A DNA stretch of 64,000 nucleotides from Corbicula japonica (taxonomy: Eukaryota > Mollusca > Bivalvia > Venerida > Cyrenidae), in NCBI GenBank assembly GCA_038501625.1, contig JAZAYU010000001.1, positions 2,604,001 through 2,668,000 of the forward strand, written 5' to 3'. Both the position numbers and the translations under genes were made by a program. Below the pieces are notes generated by a model. That model was not told where the DNA came from. It searched no databases and was given only the letters and a program-made list of their open reading frames with translations. Of this stretch, positions 22,791 to 33,500 are shown piece by piece. Numbering within the stretch: the first letter of the stretch is position 1; every line of letters begins with the position of its first letter.

Positions 22791-23199
22791 AATAACAACA
22801 TTTGTTTCGTTGTAAACCTAATATCGTTTTTGCGAATTTCATCAATCGAGAAATCATAATCAAGCTGATCAATATGGAATGCTTGCTGCCTCTTGAAATT
22901 CAAATTGATCAGTATTATTTACCATGGATAAATTTCGAAAACGAATTCATGAAATCATCTGAATTAGTATCAATTAATACATAGTATTTGACTTTTAAAT
23001 TTTTTAACATATTTTCAAAAGTCTTTAGGAGACCTTTTACACATTTTTGAGAGTTTAGTTTTCTCTTAGTGATTTAGCTGCGCCCTTGCATTTCGCATTA
23101 TTATTTCTACTTTGAGAAATGCATTTTTTGTAGGATCTCGGGTTTAATTCTAAGTTCCGTTTACAATTGCAAAATTCACTTCGCAACACGGCACTCTTC

Positions 23200-24112
23200 G
23201 TTGTACAATGCTGATTTTTTATGTTGGCAGGTTATTCCACAGAGGGATACATCGAAGGAAGAAGCTGAACTTCAAGACGTCAGTAGATGTTAATTATGGC
23301 AGGAAAAGGGTACTGTGTGGCGACCTTGAGCTGTTTTAGTCGGAGTTAAATAAGGACCAGAATCTATCTCTACGAGGTAATTAACAATTTTGTATATGTT
23401 TGTGGTGAAACGTGCTGCTCTTCGTTGTAACATTTGTACTTTGTATATAAGGTTTTTGTGATGGGGTTCCAAACTGTACAAAGCAGTATTCGAAGTTTGA
23501 CCGAACAAGAAATATGTAGGCGTTGGATTTAGTTTCCTTCCTTATTACGCTTTAGGAAGTCTAGCATGTTGGTTGCTTCTTTGGTTATTTTGTCAATGTG
23601 TTATACCATCCAAGTCTCATTGTAAGATTTCGATGTTTGCTCTTCAGCCAGAGTTATAATACCTTTCAGGATTATGATCGGGAGTGGAGATCTAGCCCTA
23701 GTCACCCGCAAGAAGCAGCATATCTGAGAGTGGAAGTCCGTGCCCGACAAGAGTTCCCACATAGCTAGGGAATCCAGGTCTGCCAGTTGCAGTTGTTGGT
23801 CACGGATAGACTTGATCTGTCTATATAGAATGCAGTCGTCAGCAAATAGCCAAGTCTTGGAGAATAGTCCCTCTGGGAGGTCATTGATGAATATCAGGTA
23901 GAAAGCGTCCGCAATACTGAACCTTGAGGGACACCAGCCGGTAGTTGGCGGGGTCCTGTCTTGAGCCATTCTTGTAGATGGCCGTGACGTTGGCATGGGT
24001 CCAGTCGTCCGGTACCTTACCTTCCTTATGGAGGTTTGGAAGATCATAGTGAGATTGGGGCCATATCAGTAGCGCAGTTGTTTAGTATTTGTGGTGGGAG
24101 GTTGTCGGGACC
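23200..24112 (-). pseudogene. Decayed jockey/CR1-like LINE reverse transcriptase
   Basis: Reverse-strand blocks in order. Near 24105-24060: GPDNLPPQILNNCA. Near 24010-23920, shifted frame: VPDDWTHANVTAIYKNGSRQ then DPANYRPVSL. At 23905-23750: FINDLPEGLFSKTWLFADDC then ILYRQIKSIRDQQLQLADLD. Near 23500-23400: KNLIYKVQMLQRRAARFTTN. Near 23265-23220: SFFLRCIPLWNNLP. FADD is the catalytic reverse transcriptase motif. Frameshifts and stops separate the blocks. The 5' end abuts a TIR element at 24115. Confidence 0.85.
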
Positions 24113-24114
24113 TT

Positions 24115-24498
24115 CGCGAGGTTTTTGAGCGGTAATTATCGCGTAATTTTCGCATGGTGTGTGTCAGAAGAGACCAGCGATATTTAGATACTAGCGAAAT
24201 TTAAGCTCTTAAATTTCTCGTGTCTTTAATCCTAGGGTTATTTTATCGAGTAGGACAATTGGACCGAGTAGGGTAGGACGTATTTGATGAGCCGGTGTTA
24301 AGTGATACCGCTGAAACCGCATCACGTGGTTTAATTTACCGCAAAATCACAGAGGGCGAAAATTAAGATAATATTCGCATGTCTATTAATTCGCCTCTAT
24401 ACACTAACAAAAATTTAACAAAATAAGCGATAATTATCGCGTTTCGAGACACACAACATGATAAAATTACGCGATAATTATCGCTCAAAAACCTCGCG
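24115..24498. mobile_element. TIR element rich in GCGATAATTATCGC palindromes
   Basis: Terminal repeats of about 50 bp: CGCGAGGTTTTTGAGCGGTA on the left, mirrored by CTCAAAAACCTCGCG at the right end. Inner parts contain ATAATTATCGCG palindromes and GTGTGTC / GACACAC. It is 384 bp long and sits at the 5' edge of the LINE fragment. No target-site duplication is evident. Confidence 0.75.
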
Positions 24499-25866
24499 AT
24501 GGTTGTTAAATTTCGCTTGTACAAGTGTACAGGAGGGCGATAATTATACTTGTACTAGCGAAATTTAACGTGGCCCGTTTAAGATTCCGTACACTACAGT
24601 GATTTAAAGACTACATTCGTATAACAATCATGATAATGCTTCATCAAAGTTATAATTTCTTGTTCTATTTTCTGGACGAATGATGGGTCATAATATATTA
24701 TTACTATGTAACTATTACTTGAGTATATTTACTTTAGTACAATTAGGCCGGCTGAAGGGGAGTTTAGGCCCGGCTTTAAATAGAGGTTTATAGCGAATGC
24801 TGAGAACAAGCTGGCCCGGCTTTATATATAGATCGTTGAGTAATGAACGGGAACCATGTTGTATGCACTTTAAGTTCAATGTCAAGCTATTTATAATTGA
24901 GTATATAAATATAAATATTGAATTGAATTATCTCCCCTTAACTATAAATATAAATATATATGCATGTATAAATTATATAAATAGATCGAGGGGTCGGTGT
25001 TTCCTTTTAATTATGCGAATTGAAAGTTTATTGTTGTAAGCAGTTATAGAAAGAGTGTAGTAAGAGACATTGTTCAGATAGTTATTCTTGGATGATATTA
25101 AAGTTTGTGTTCTGTTTACGAATATTGGCAATCCTATGACTTGATTTTCGGCGCGTGAATGTGACCTATATTATGATGGTTCTTTGTTTACAAATGTTTT
25201 TGATGTTGAAATTGATGGTTCTTGTGGGTTTCTGTTTTACAAGAAGGCGATTTCTTGTCTATAAAGTAAATAATGATTGTATAACCATTTTGTGTAGGTC
25301 TTTTTCTGTTGTTCAGAATAATTGTGACTCATCCCCATCCCCTCCCATCCGCCCCCTGGTTTACGGGATCAAGATGCTGAATATAGAAAGTTAGTATAGA
25401 TTTTTCATCCTGAAAGTACCAAAGGAATTGCCATGTACGTGGTAGAACAATTTTGAAAGATACTGTTGAATTTAAATAGAGCAAATTCATTCAATGTGGT
25501 TAGTGCTATGAAAATACCTGCATGAACTCTTACACCCAACATCTAACCTCTTTTAAATGTCGTCCACATATAACACATCTGTGTTATACTTTTCTTGTTA
25601 GAATTGCTGTGCACACGTTTCAGTAATTGCGACATACCATGGTTTGAATTTTTTCTCTAAAAATAGAATAAGTATTTTTAATGTCAATGCTTAGTTGTTG
25701 TTCTTCAAAACTTCGTATGATTAAATGGCAATAGTCTTCTAGTTTTTGTCTTTAAGCGGTGTTTAATCGTGAAAACTAGCCAAAATTAAACATAGTAAAC
25801 ACCTGTTCAATGTATTATCATTGGATATAAAATATCTTATATCAGCAAATGGATTGTATGTGGAGG
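24499..25866. other. Intergenic AT-rich DNA
   Basis: An inverted pair at 24504-24570 (TTAAATTTCGCTTGTAC and GTACTAGCGAAATTTAA) and a direct pair of GGCCCGGCTTTA motifs at 24766 and 24813 are visible. No gene recognised. Confidence 0.45.
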
Positions 25867-26264
25867 CTACGGAAGCCGATTAGGGCCGTTTTGAGTTAGA
25901 AGTTAGAAGTCAACTATTCGAAAATAGATGTTAGATCTTAGAACTTAGGTCTTAGAACTTAGAAAAAAAGACGTAAAAACGCCATATTGGATGGAAGGCA
26001 GACAAGGATGGATGTGAGATAAACTTCTTATTTTAAGTCTTTTAATTATATTTCTTATTTTTTATATCGCAGTAGCGTTGTCTGTGCCGTCTGGCGGCTG
26101 TAAAAAGTCTCCCGTTCATTCAATCAGCGCTGTTATCAGGTACGTCCTTTACTTAAATAAAGTTTTATGTTTAAGAATGGAGTAATTTTTCCTTCTTTAA
26201 GCTTCATATTTGAAAAGCATAACCGATTTTTTGAAAATTTCTGCCTAAGTTCCAATGTCTAAGT

Positions 26265-26505
26265 TATAATATCTACGTTCTAATGTCTAAGTTCTAAGAA
26301 CTAAGTTCTAATGTCTAAGTTCTAATGTCTAAGTTCTTACAACTAAGTCCTAATTTTCTAAGTTCTAATGTCCAAGTTCTAATGTCTTAGTTCTAAGAAC
26401 TGAGTTCTAATGTCTAAGTTCTAATGTCCAAGTTCTAATGTCTAAGTTCTAAGAACTAAGTTCTATTGTCTAAGTTCTAACAACTTTATTCTAAGAACTT
26501 AGTTA
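26265..26505. repeat. Subterminal tandem tract of CTAAGTTCTAATGT-like units
   Basis: About sixteen imperfect 12-14-bp units (CTAAGTTCTAATGT, CTAAGTTCTAAGAA). The same AAGTTCTAAG core builds the transposon's terminal inverted repeats, so these could be extra transposase-binding sites or end-derived expansion. Confidence 0.8.
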
Positions 26506-26905
26506 AAACATAGCCATTTTTTTCGCATGTATGGTCAAGACTCATTTAGTTATGCAATCCATTATATATATACAGATGACCAAATTTGGAGCCAAGAGCA
26601 GGTCACACCATCAAACATTTTTGCAGAATTGTGCCCCTTTATCATCTATGGAAATTGTAGCAAATTGTATTTCAATACTTTATAAGACAAAATATTTTCT
26701 TTTAATATACTTATATTATGATGCCCACAAGCGGTATCCTACAATTTAATTAGTTTTCTGACATTAAGCACAATTAGCACAAAATAGATATTATTTTCGA
26801 CTTTGACAGACAGATTGAATGGTCAGTAATCACACGAATTTTGTAGTGCTACAATTTATTTGATACGATTTACGAAACCCCTGTTTCATTGTAAGTCACT
26901 GTTAA

Positions 26906-27454
26906 AGGGAGATGTGCAGGGTCGAGCAGGTGTACTCGGTAAAATCGTAAACAGATCGATCTATGTAACATTCACGTGTACTTTTCACTAAAGTCTACAT
27001 TTCAAACCCTCCAGGAGGAAGTTTTCGGTTAATTTTACCATTTTACCGGCCCTGAAAACAATCCGTTGAAGAAATCCCTATACAAAAATACATTCTATAT
27101 TTAGCGATCATTCTATATTTAGCTCATCGCTGAGCTTGCTATTCGCGGTGGCCCAGGCATTTTGAAACAAATGGCGACGTCGATAGTCGGCAAGGTACAC
27201 CGAATGCGTATTTTGGTTGAAGTGATCACGTGACAATCCCAAAAAACACCGCGGCTTTACGCGGGAAATACAAAAATAGCTAACCTATGCGCGTCGCATA
27301 GGATAGGAAACACCATTTATATATCTTTTTTATAAAATATTGGTTTGAAATATTTCGGGTGTGAATCAATATTTGAGCTTCAAATAATGATATTCAACTG
27401 ATTAATAACCCTTTTCGCAAATCTGTTCCATTCATCAATCCTGCACATCTCCCT
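26906..27454. mobile_element. TTAA-flanked MITE nested in the 3.3-kb transposon
   Basis: Ends AGGGAGATGTGCAGG and CCTGCACATCTCCCT are perfect 15-bp inverted repeats, flanked by TTAA at 26902-26905 and 27455-27458. It is 549 bp long with no coding potential. TTAA duplication is typical of piggyBac-type transposition. It lies at the 3' end of the transposase reading frame, whose last residues (GDVQD) are read from the element end. Confidence 0.85.
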
Positions 27455-27458
27455 TTAA

Positions 27459-28130
27459 ATCAATCCTCTCAATCATCACCTCAGTCATCGGTAAAATTTC
27501 AATGTACAATGTTAACGATTCGTCGGCTGCCAAAGGCCTTCTGTTATCCAACGACAACACTCGAACGCGATCCTCTGTTTCGTTAGAATAAAAACGTTTA
27601 GGCGATCCATAAAGTTTCTGGGATATCTGTATGTCCTCTTGATCAACATGATGACCATAGTTATTTCCACCATCAAGTACACAATATATTATATCTGGTC
27701 TTCCGCAAGTAATATCAAAATTCTTTTGGGCTCTAATATTGTGAGCGTTCCACTGCTGAGCTATCTTGTCGAGTTCTGCTTGGATCAATCCATGAAACAA
27801 TATCTGAGGCATTTTAATGTGTATAAGACTTGTTGCATCCAAAACGTTTACGTCAAGTAGATCCTTGCAAAATGAAATCCACCAGTGGACCCTATGTCTA
27901 CTTAGTAATCCCAACAGGATTCTATACGCTGATTTGCTACACTCTTTCAATACATAAACATTTTCAATCTGAAAAATGGTGGAGGCAGTGCTAGCGTAGA
28001 ATTTTCAGTTCCTCGTTCGCAACGATGATGCCTTAGGGCAAGGCAAAATTCTTTAAATGTGTCTAGGTAGTATGACGCTATTACTGCGGGTGTGTTGTTG
28101 CTGTTAGATATGACATTCAAGACATATCTT
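27459..28130 (-). pseudogene. Integrase core (rva_4-like) of the 3.3-kb transposon, frameshifted
   Basis: Reverse-strand reading: RRRYVLNVISNSNN, then YYLDTFKEF and CERGTEN (family motif D-x-GTEN, here with Glu at the second catalytic Asp), then a damaged stretch, then VANQRIES with the catalytic Glu. A one-base shift near 27901-27910 moves the frame to RHRVHWWISFCKDLLDVNVL, then KIAQQWNAHNIRAQ and GRPDIIYCV, open to 27459. This is the order of the integrase-core family in which NQRIE precedes a WW...FKDL block and a WN.H.IR block. The frameshift and altered Asp make it inactive. The C-terminus is replaced by the nested MITE. Confidence 0.75.
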
Positions 28131-28297
28131 CGGCGTGATGATCGGTGTGCTTTGTGTTCACTCGTTCCTTTGAGAGCGATTTCATCGATTTCTCATTACA
28201 GACACCACAAGTCGGTAGTCATTCACTAACGTTTGCCACATCGAACAATAACCTACACACCTCTAGATTTCTACAACTCGGTTGTACGTGTTTTAAG

Positions 28298-28546
28298 TCA
28301 GGCAAGATTGTTAACTTTCAGTAAACGCTTAAGTTGACGCAAGCTTAGTTTATTATCACGCACAATATACAATAACAAAATAATATCATTGTATGATAAG
28401 CTATTGAAGAAGTAATGCTTAATAAGTTCTAGTCTTATTAAATGCGTCCCTCTGAGAATGACCGCTAAATCCGTGAGCACAACACTAGTTACCGGCGTAA
28501 TAACAAGCAGCCTAATTCCAAACGTCCATGCCCATTTAGTGACCAT
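28298..28546 (-). pseudogene. N-terminal helix-turn-helix-like segment of the transposase
   Basis: The segment ELIKHYFFNSLSYNDIILLL then LSLRQLKRLLKVNNLA matches the pattern IxxYFxxGxSYxEI...S.RTLKRxLKxxGL that precedes integrase cores of this type. It lies about 170 bp upstream of the core remnants on the same strand, separated by stops. Confidence 0.6.
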
Positions 28547-29185
28547 TTTTGTCGTCTGGAAAAGAAAGAAAAGAGAAAATGCAGCAATAGGAAAAATAAT
28601 AAAATTTTAATACTACATAGAAAACCGAAAGTATAAATTTTTACACAACTGACAGTTCATGATACTTTTTTAAATATCGTTCCAAATTTTGACAAAGAGG
28701 GAAATAAAACAAAGACAAGCAACAGATACTTGGGTTATTTTCACAGGGAGCCCCTGTGTATAAACGACCATCTAGAACAGTTGGATCGGAAAGCCAAATA
28801 ATACATAATAATACATATTAAAGCTCACTGACTGAATGATTGACGGGAAGCGGAGTAAGAAACACCTCCTTTTAACAATCACACAAAAACCTCCATTGCG
28901 ACCTACCGTAACATTTATTGGTACATATACTACCAAGATCAAAATTACACTATCGCTTGGATAGAATTCTTGTGAAAATATCATCTATGAATTATAACTC
29001 ACCCCTTGTTGTCGATTTTCATGTCTACCTGCCGCTGATGATATTCTTGAAAAAAATGGCTTTCCCACGCTTTTAAGAGATTTCCACATTCTAAGTTCTA
29101 AGACCTAAGTTCTCAGATCTAAAATCAAAGTTAGAATTGTTGCCTTCTAACTTCTAACTCAAAATGGCACTAATGGGCTTCCGTA

Positions 29186-29734
29186 GAAGGCTCTGCTTAC
29201 TAAGCCATGTGAAAGCTGTATAGAGAGGAAGCAAACGTGGCGTAAAGAAAAACATTTGAAGGAGGTTTACTCAGGAAGTTGAATGAGGTTTACTCGGGAT
29301 GTTAAGTTAATTTCAAAATAAGATATACACCATATCATCACAAACACTAAACTTATTTTATTAAATTTATTGCATACATTAAAAAGCACACAACTTAAAA
29401 GGCAAGATTATTTTACAGATAAAAGCATTTGCATCCAGTCATAATACTGAAAATCATAAAAGCGACAGTAACATGGTCAAAAACTGATTTATATCAGACT
29501 ACAATAAGTTGTCGAGATATTATCGATAAAAAAAAGTCATTCGAGAAAAACTACCATCGTGACATCTTTCGGTTTGAAGAGTTATTCGACGGGCCTATAA
29601 AATCACGGAATGTAAGCTATAAATTTTAAACAAGAACATAGTGCAGAGATAACTAGAGCGAGCTGCAATTTAACACTTTAACCAGAGTTGTTAAATTTAT
29701 CGATTTTAATATACTTTATTTTTTGCCATCAAGT
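29186..29734. other. Flank of the transposon, no gene recognised
   Basis: AT-rich sequence with a short direct pair GAGGTTTACTC(A/G)GGA near 29262 and 29284. A 66-codon frame at 29429-29629 has no recognised features. Confidence 0.4.
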
Positions 29735-30526
29735 CATCCATATTAAGTCATCCGAGTTTTGGCATATATCTGGTTCTTTTAAATTAAAGCCTGTTTACAG
29801 CACGGTATTTGGAAAAGTATGAGTTGAACAACAGTGATATCTAAATCATGTGCTAGTATTAATAACGACCAAAAGAAACAATGCATTTTCATCATTTTAT
29901 CACTTAATTGATATTTACCTAGATGGTGCCAATATTACATTGAAAGATCAACAAGTCACGTGGTACACTATGTTTATATGCCAATATGATAATTTGGCAT
30001 CATTTACGGCATCGCATGCACATCATCAGAATCATTACTAAAATGTCTGATATGCAAGTAATGACTGTGCATATTAACGATAAAACTGCTGGGATTGTAA
30101 TATTATCAATGAAGTATTTTGATTAAATATGCTTTAATAAAAATGTCTGGTTAAGTATTGCATACTAATTTCCTAAACACGCCAAAATGTAACATTGTGC
30201 AAAAACAACCGTTTGCTAGTAAACAATATATAAACGTACATGTATGTATGCCACGTGAATATCAAGTTATCGATAACGTTCTTTAAATGCTGCGCGAATA
30301 CATAACTCTTAACTGTTAATGTAATATATATCATAAAATACAGATGACTGGTTACCCGAGGAGAGTTTGAGACATTGTGATTGTGTTTATCATGCACATG
30401 TTTCGTTTAACTTAAGTAAGTTTAGTTAAATCTTTCATTACTGTTTTGCCTGAAGTCGCCTAAGATAAGCTAAGTTGATGCGCTGTAAAGTTATTTAACG
30501 AAGGCAATACGGAACCTAATTGTGCG

Positions 30527-33500
30527 ATGATACGATTTAACAGAAGAAAAGGTTCCATAGTATTATTAATAGTGGCTTTAGGTTTTGTCATTTGGAGGAC
30601 TATCGTTTTTACAGGTTATAGTAATATGCTTTAATTCTTTTTAAATGCTTAAAGCTAACACAATTCTGTTATTGCTTTTTAATCAAAAAAACACCCAGAC
30701 TTCTTAGTAAACATACGTTTGTTTCGAAACAAGTTAGACACTGATATTTTAGGATACAGTATTGTCTCACAAGGGTTGGAGACCCATATGAGGCCGCTGG
30801 CTTTCTCGGAAAAAACGTCATTCAATTGTTCAGCTGTTGTTCTCGAATGTTCACAACCCTCCCTTTTGTGTTTGCCTTAAACTTTATTACTTAAATCAGT
30901 TAATATGTAAACTATACTCTATTCGAAAGGAAAGTGTGCACCCTTACCTCTGTGATTTTATACATATTTCTTTATTCATCCAGAAAGCTATTTATACGTG
31001 TGATTTTTTACATAAAGAATGCTCAATGTGAGCCAGTTTGATACAAGTTAGCAACTCAAAATTGGCAAATCGTTTTTTACGTTTCCAAGTGATTAAAGTG
31101 AATTATAGTGTTAGCTGCTTCTTCACACCGTTCAACCCGATAAGATGAATGCCGTGGGTAAGACGACGGCAGTTGCTTGTGTACATGAACGTTTTTCGGC
31201 GAAACTGAGTATTGGCCTGATTTTTACATTTTCCGGCAATATCTAAGCAGACAAAAATATACATATTGATTCCCTGTTTGTTAAGGACTCTACTGACGCA
31301 CACAGGATATTATTTACAAAGAAATTTCAGAAAAAGTGTGCAATTTTTTGACAAAATATGTCATTTGACGAATCGGACGCAAATATTCTTTTTCATTACC
31401 AAATCTGAAATATTTGAAATATACCATGATAAAGTTCAATTATTTCCCTGTAATTATTTGAAACCACAGCTTCCAATTCGCTTTCTCTAGAAAGATATTT
31501 ACTTTTAAACTTGGTACGTCGTGGAGATTTTGGTAACGACAACGGCCGTTAACACTAAAATATTGGTACAGTTGAATGCAGTTTCGTCAGTGGATTGGAT
31601 AACGTAAACGGCCGTCAAGCGAAAATTAGCTTTGTATTTACAATGATTAACACTGGACCCGAGAACATATTAATTAAATGTTTTTATTGCATCGTGATTT
31701 GACCGATGTTTTTTTAACGCGCACATGGCCAATTTTGTTGTATATTTTTTCCTTAAACAGCTGTTGAAAATGACATATTTATGAAAGTTTTTAAAATACT
31801 GTTTTACAAATTGAGTTTGATCTGACAGAGATTACGATTCATTGTATTTAAACTATATTCTAGAGATATGACCATGACGTCTTAGCCGTATTGTCAGCGA
31901 AGCAAAGGTGACGACAATGATATATAAAACAGTGAAATATGCATATCAGGGATGGCCACATCCAGCAGACACAGCTTCCCCAAACAGCCAAACAGCAGAG
32001 ACGAAAAGAGAACATGGTATTACAATAATCAATTTCAATATAGACGCCACAAACAATTAACGAAAGTGAGAACCCGAGGGGTTACCGCCTTGGAACGGTC
32101 CGACGGCAAAACTTAGTCGCATAAAAATAGTTGTTTTTCGTCTGTTACAAATATGAAGCAAAAGAACTTCAAATACTTCATTCTGAGTTGAATTTTACTT
32201 ACTTTCGTTGTCTATATAATTTTATTTATTAATCAGAAGTAAATCAAGACCGCCTGCGCTTCGAATATTCTTAAAGAGTAATGGCTACCAAATGAAAATA
32301 AAGAATAATAACATTTATTTCCGAATTTTTAAACTATAATATAACGTACTCGGTATGGTTCGTCCCCAGATAAAGTTCGAGCTGAAATAATATGCGGTGC
32401 AACACTTTTTCTCGTCTGCAGGCGGCTGTGCAAGTGCATTAAATTTCAAGTTCGTAAAGTATATATAGTAAATAATATAAGAATTTGTACAAAGTTAGAT
32501 AAAATATTGTATTGTTTTCATTTGAATGAGTACAGACGCTTGTACTTCTCTTTTGACAAGTGTACGAAATAATTGAATACTTAAAATTATTACAATTCTA
32601 AAATTGCATCAACAACAAAATGTTAGGTAATATTATTCAACCTGAAAATCAGGTGTTTTGTTATAAATGTTTTTCTTTAGGTAAACATACTTTTCAATAA
32701 TTATCTTGATTTATACACAACAAGGAGTAGCCTAGATTTGTTACCACTAGAGTTTGATACACTTTATGCATAAAACAGACAACAGCGACGTTGAAAATAA
32801 GTTCACTTGACGGCCGTTAACGTTATCCAATCTACTAACGAAACTGCATTCAACTGTACCAATATTTTAGTGTTAACGGCCGTTGTCATTACCAAAATCA
32901 CTACGACGTACCAAGTTTAAAAGTAAATATCTTTCTAGAGAAAGCGAATTGGAAGCTGTGGTTTCAAATAATTACAGGGAAATAATTGAACTTTATCATG
33001 GTATATTTCAAATATTTCAGATTTGGTAATTAAAAAGGATATTTGCGACCGATTCGTCAAATGACATATTTTGTCAAAAAATTGCACACTTTTTCTGCAA
33101 TTTCTCTGTAAATAATATCATGTGTGCGTCAAGATTTCGTCAGTAGAGTCCTTAACAAACAGGGAATCAATATGTATATTTTTGTCTGCTAAGATATAGC
33201 CGGAAAATGTAAAAATCAGGCCAATACTCAGTTTCGCCGAAAAACGTTCATGTACACAAGCAACTGCCGTCGTCTTACCCACGGCATTCATCTTATCGGG
33301 TTGAACGGTGTGTTCTTTAAGGATATTATTTTGTGTTGTTAAAATCTTACCTGATTTAGAATACAAATTGACCATACGATTTGATAAAAGTTTCTGTGCT
33401 CTAAATTAAAAAAATATGTGGTTGGTTTTCACTCTTCTGAAATCCATTTTGCTCTTGATCATATAAAAGATCTCTCTAGATTTTTCATCCTAAGTTCTTT

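Larger units (their letters stand above)
25867..29185 (-). mobile_element. 3.3-kb TIR transposon with integrase-type transposase
   Basis: The ends are about 100-bp inverted repeats. The left begins CTACGGAAGCCGATTAGGGC and the right, read in reverse, begins CTACGGAAGCCCATTAGTGC; both continue TTTTGAGTTAGAAGTTAGAA and then AGAACTTAGGTCTTAGAACT. Between them, on the reverse strand, are a helix-turn-helix-like segment (28546-28298), an integrase core (about 28130-27459) and a nested TTAA-flanked element. A tract of 12-14-bp CTAAGTTCTAATGT repeats fills 26265-26505 and resembles the ends. The integrase is of the rva_4 type common in metazoan repetitive DNA, perhaps IS3EU-like, but that superfamily name is a guess. 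Target-site duplication not resolved. Confidence 0.7.

Noticed and set aside
33118..33375. Possible 85-codon reverse-strand protein (MNAVGKTTAVACVHERFS...)
   Set aside because: It lies in the right arm of the foldback. The left arm has the same frame ended by an early stop, and no family is recognisable.
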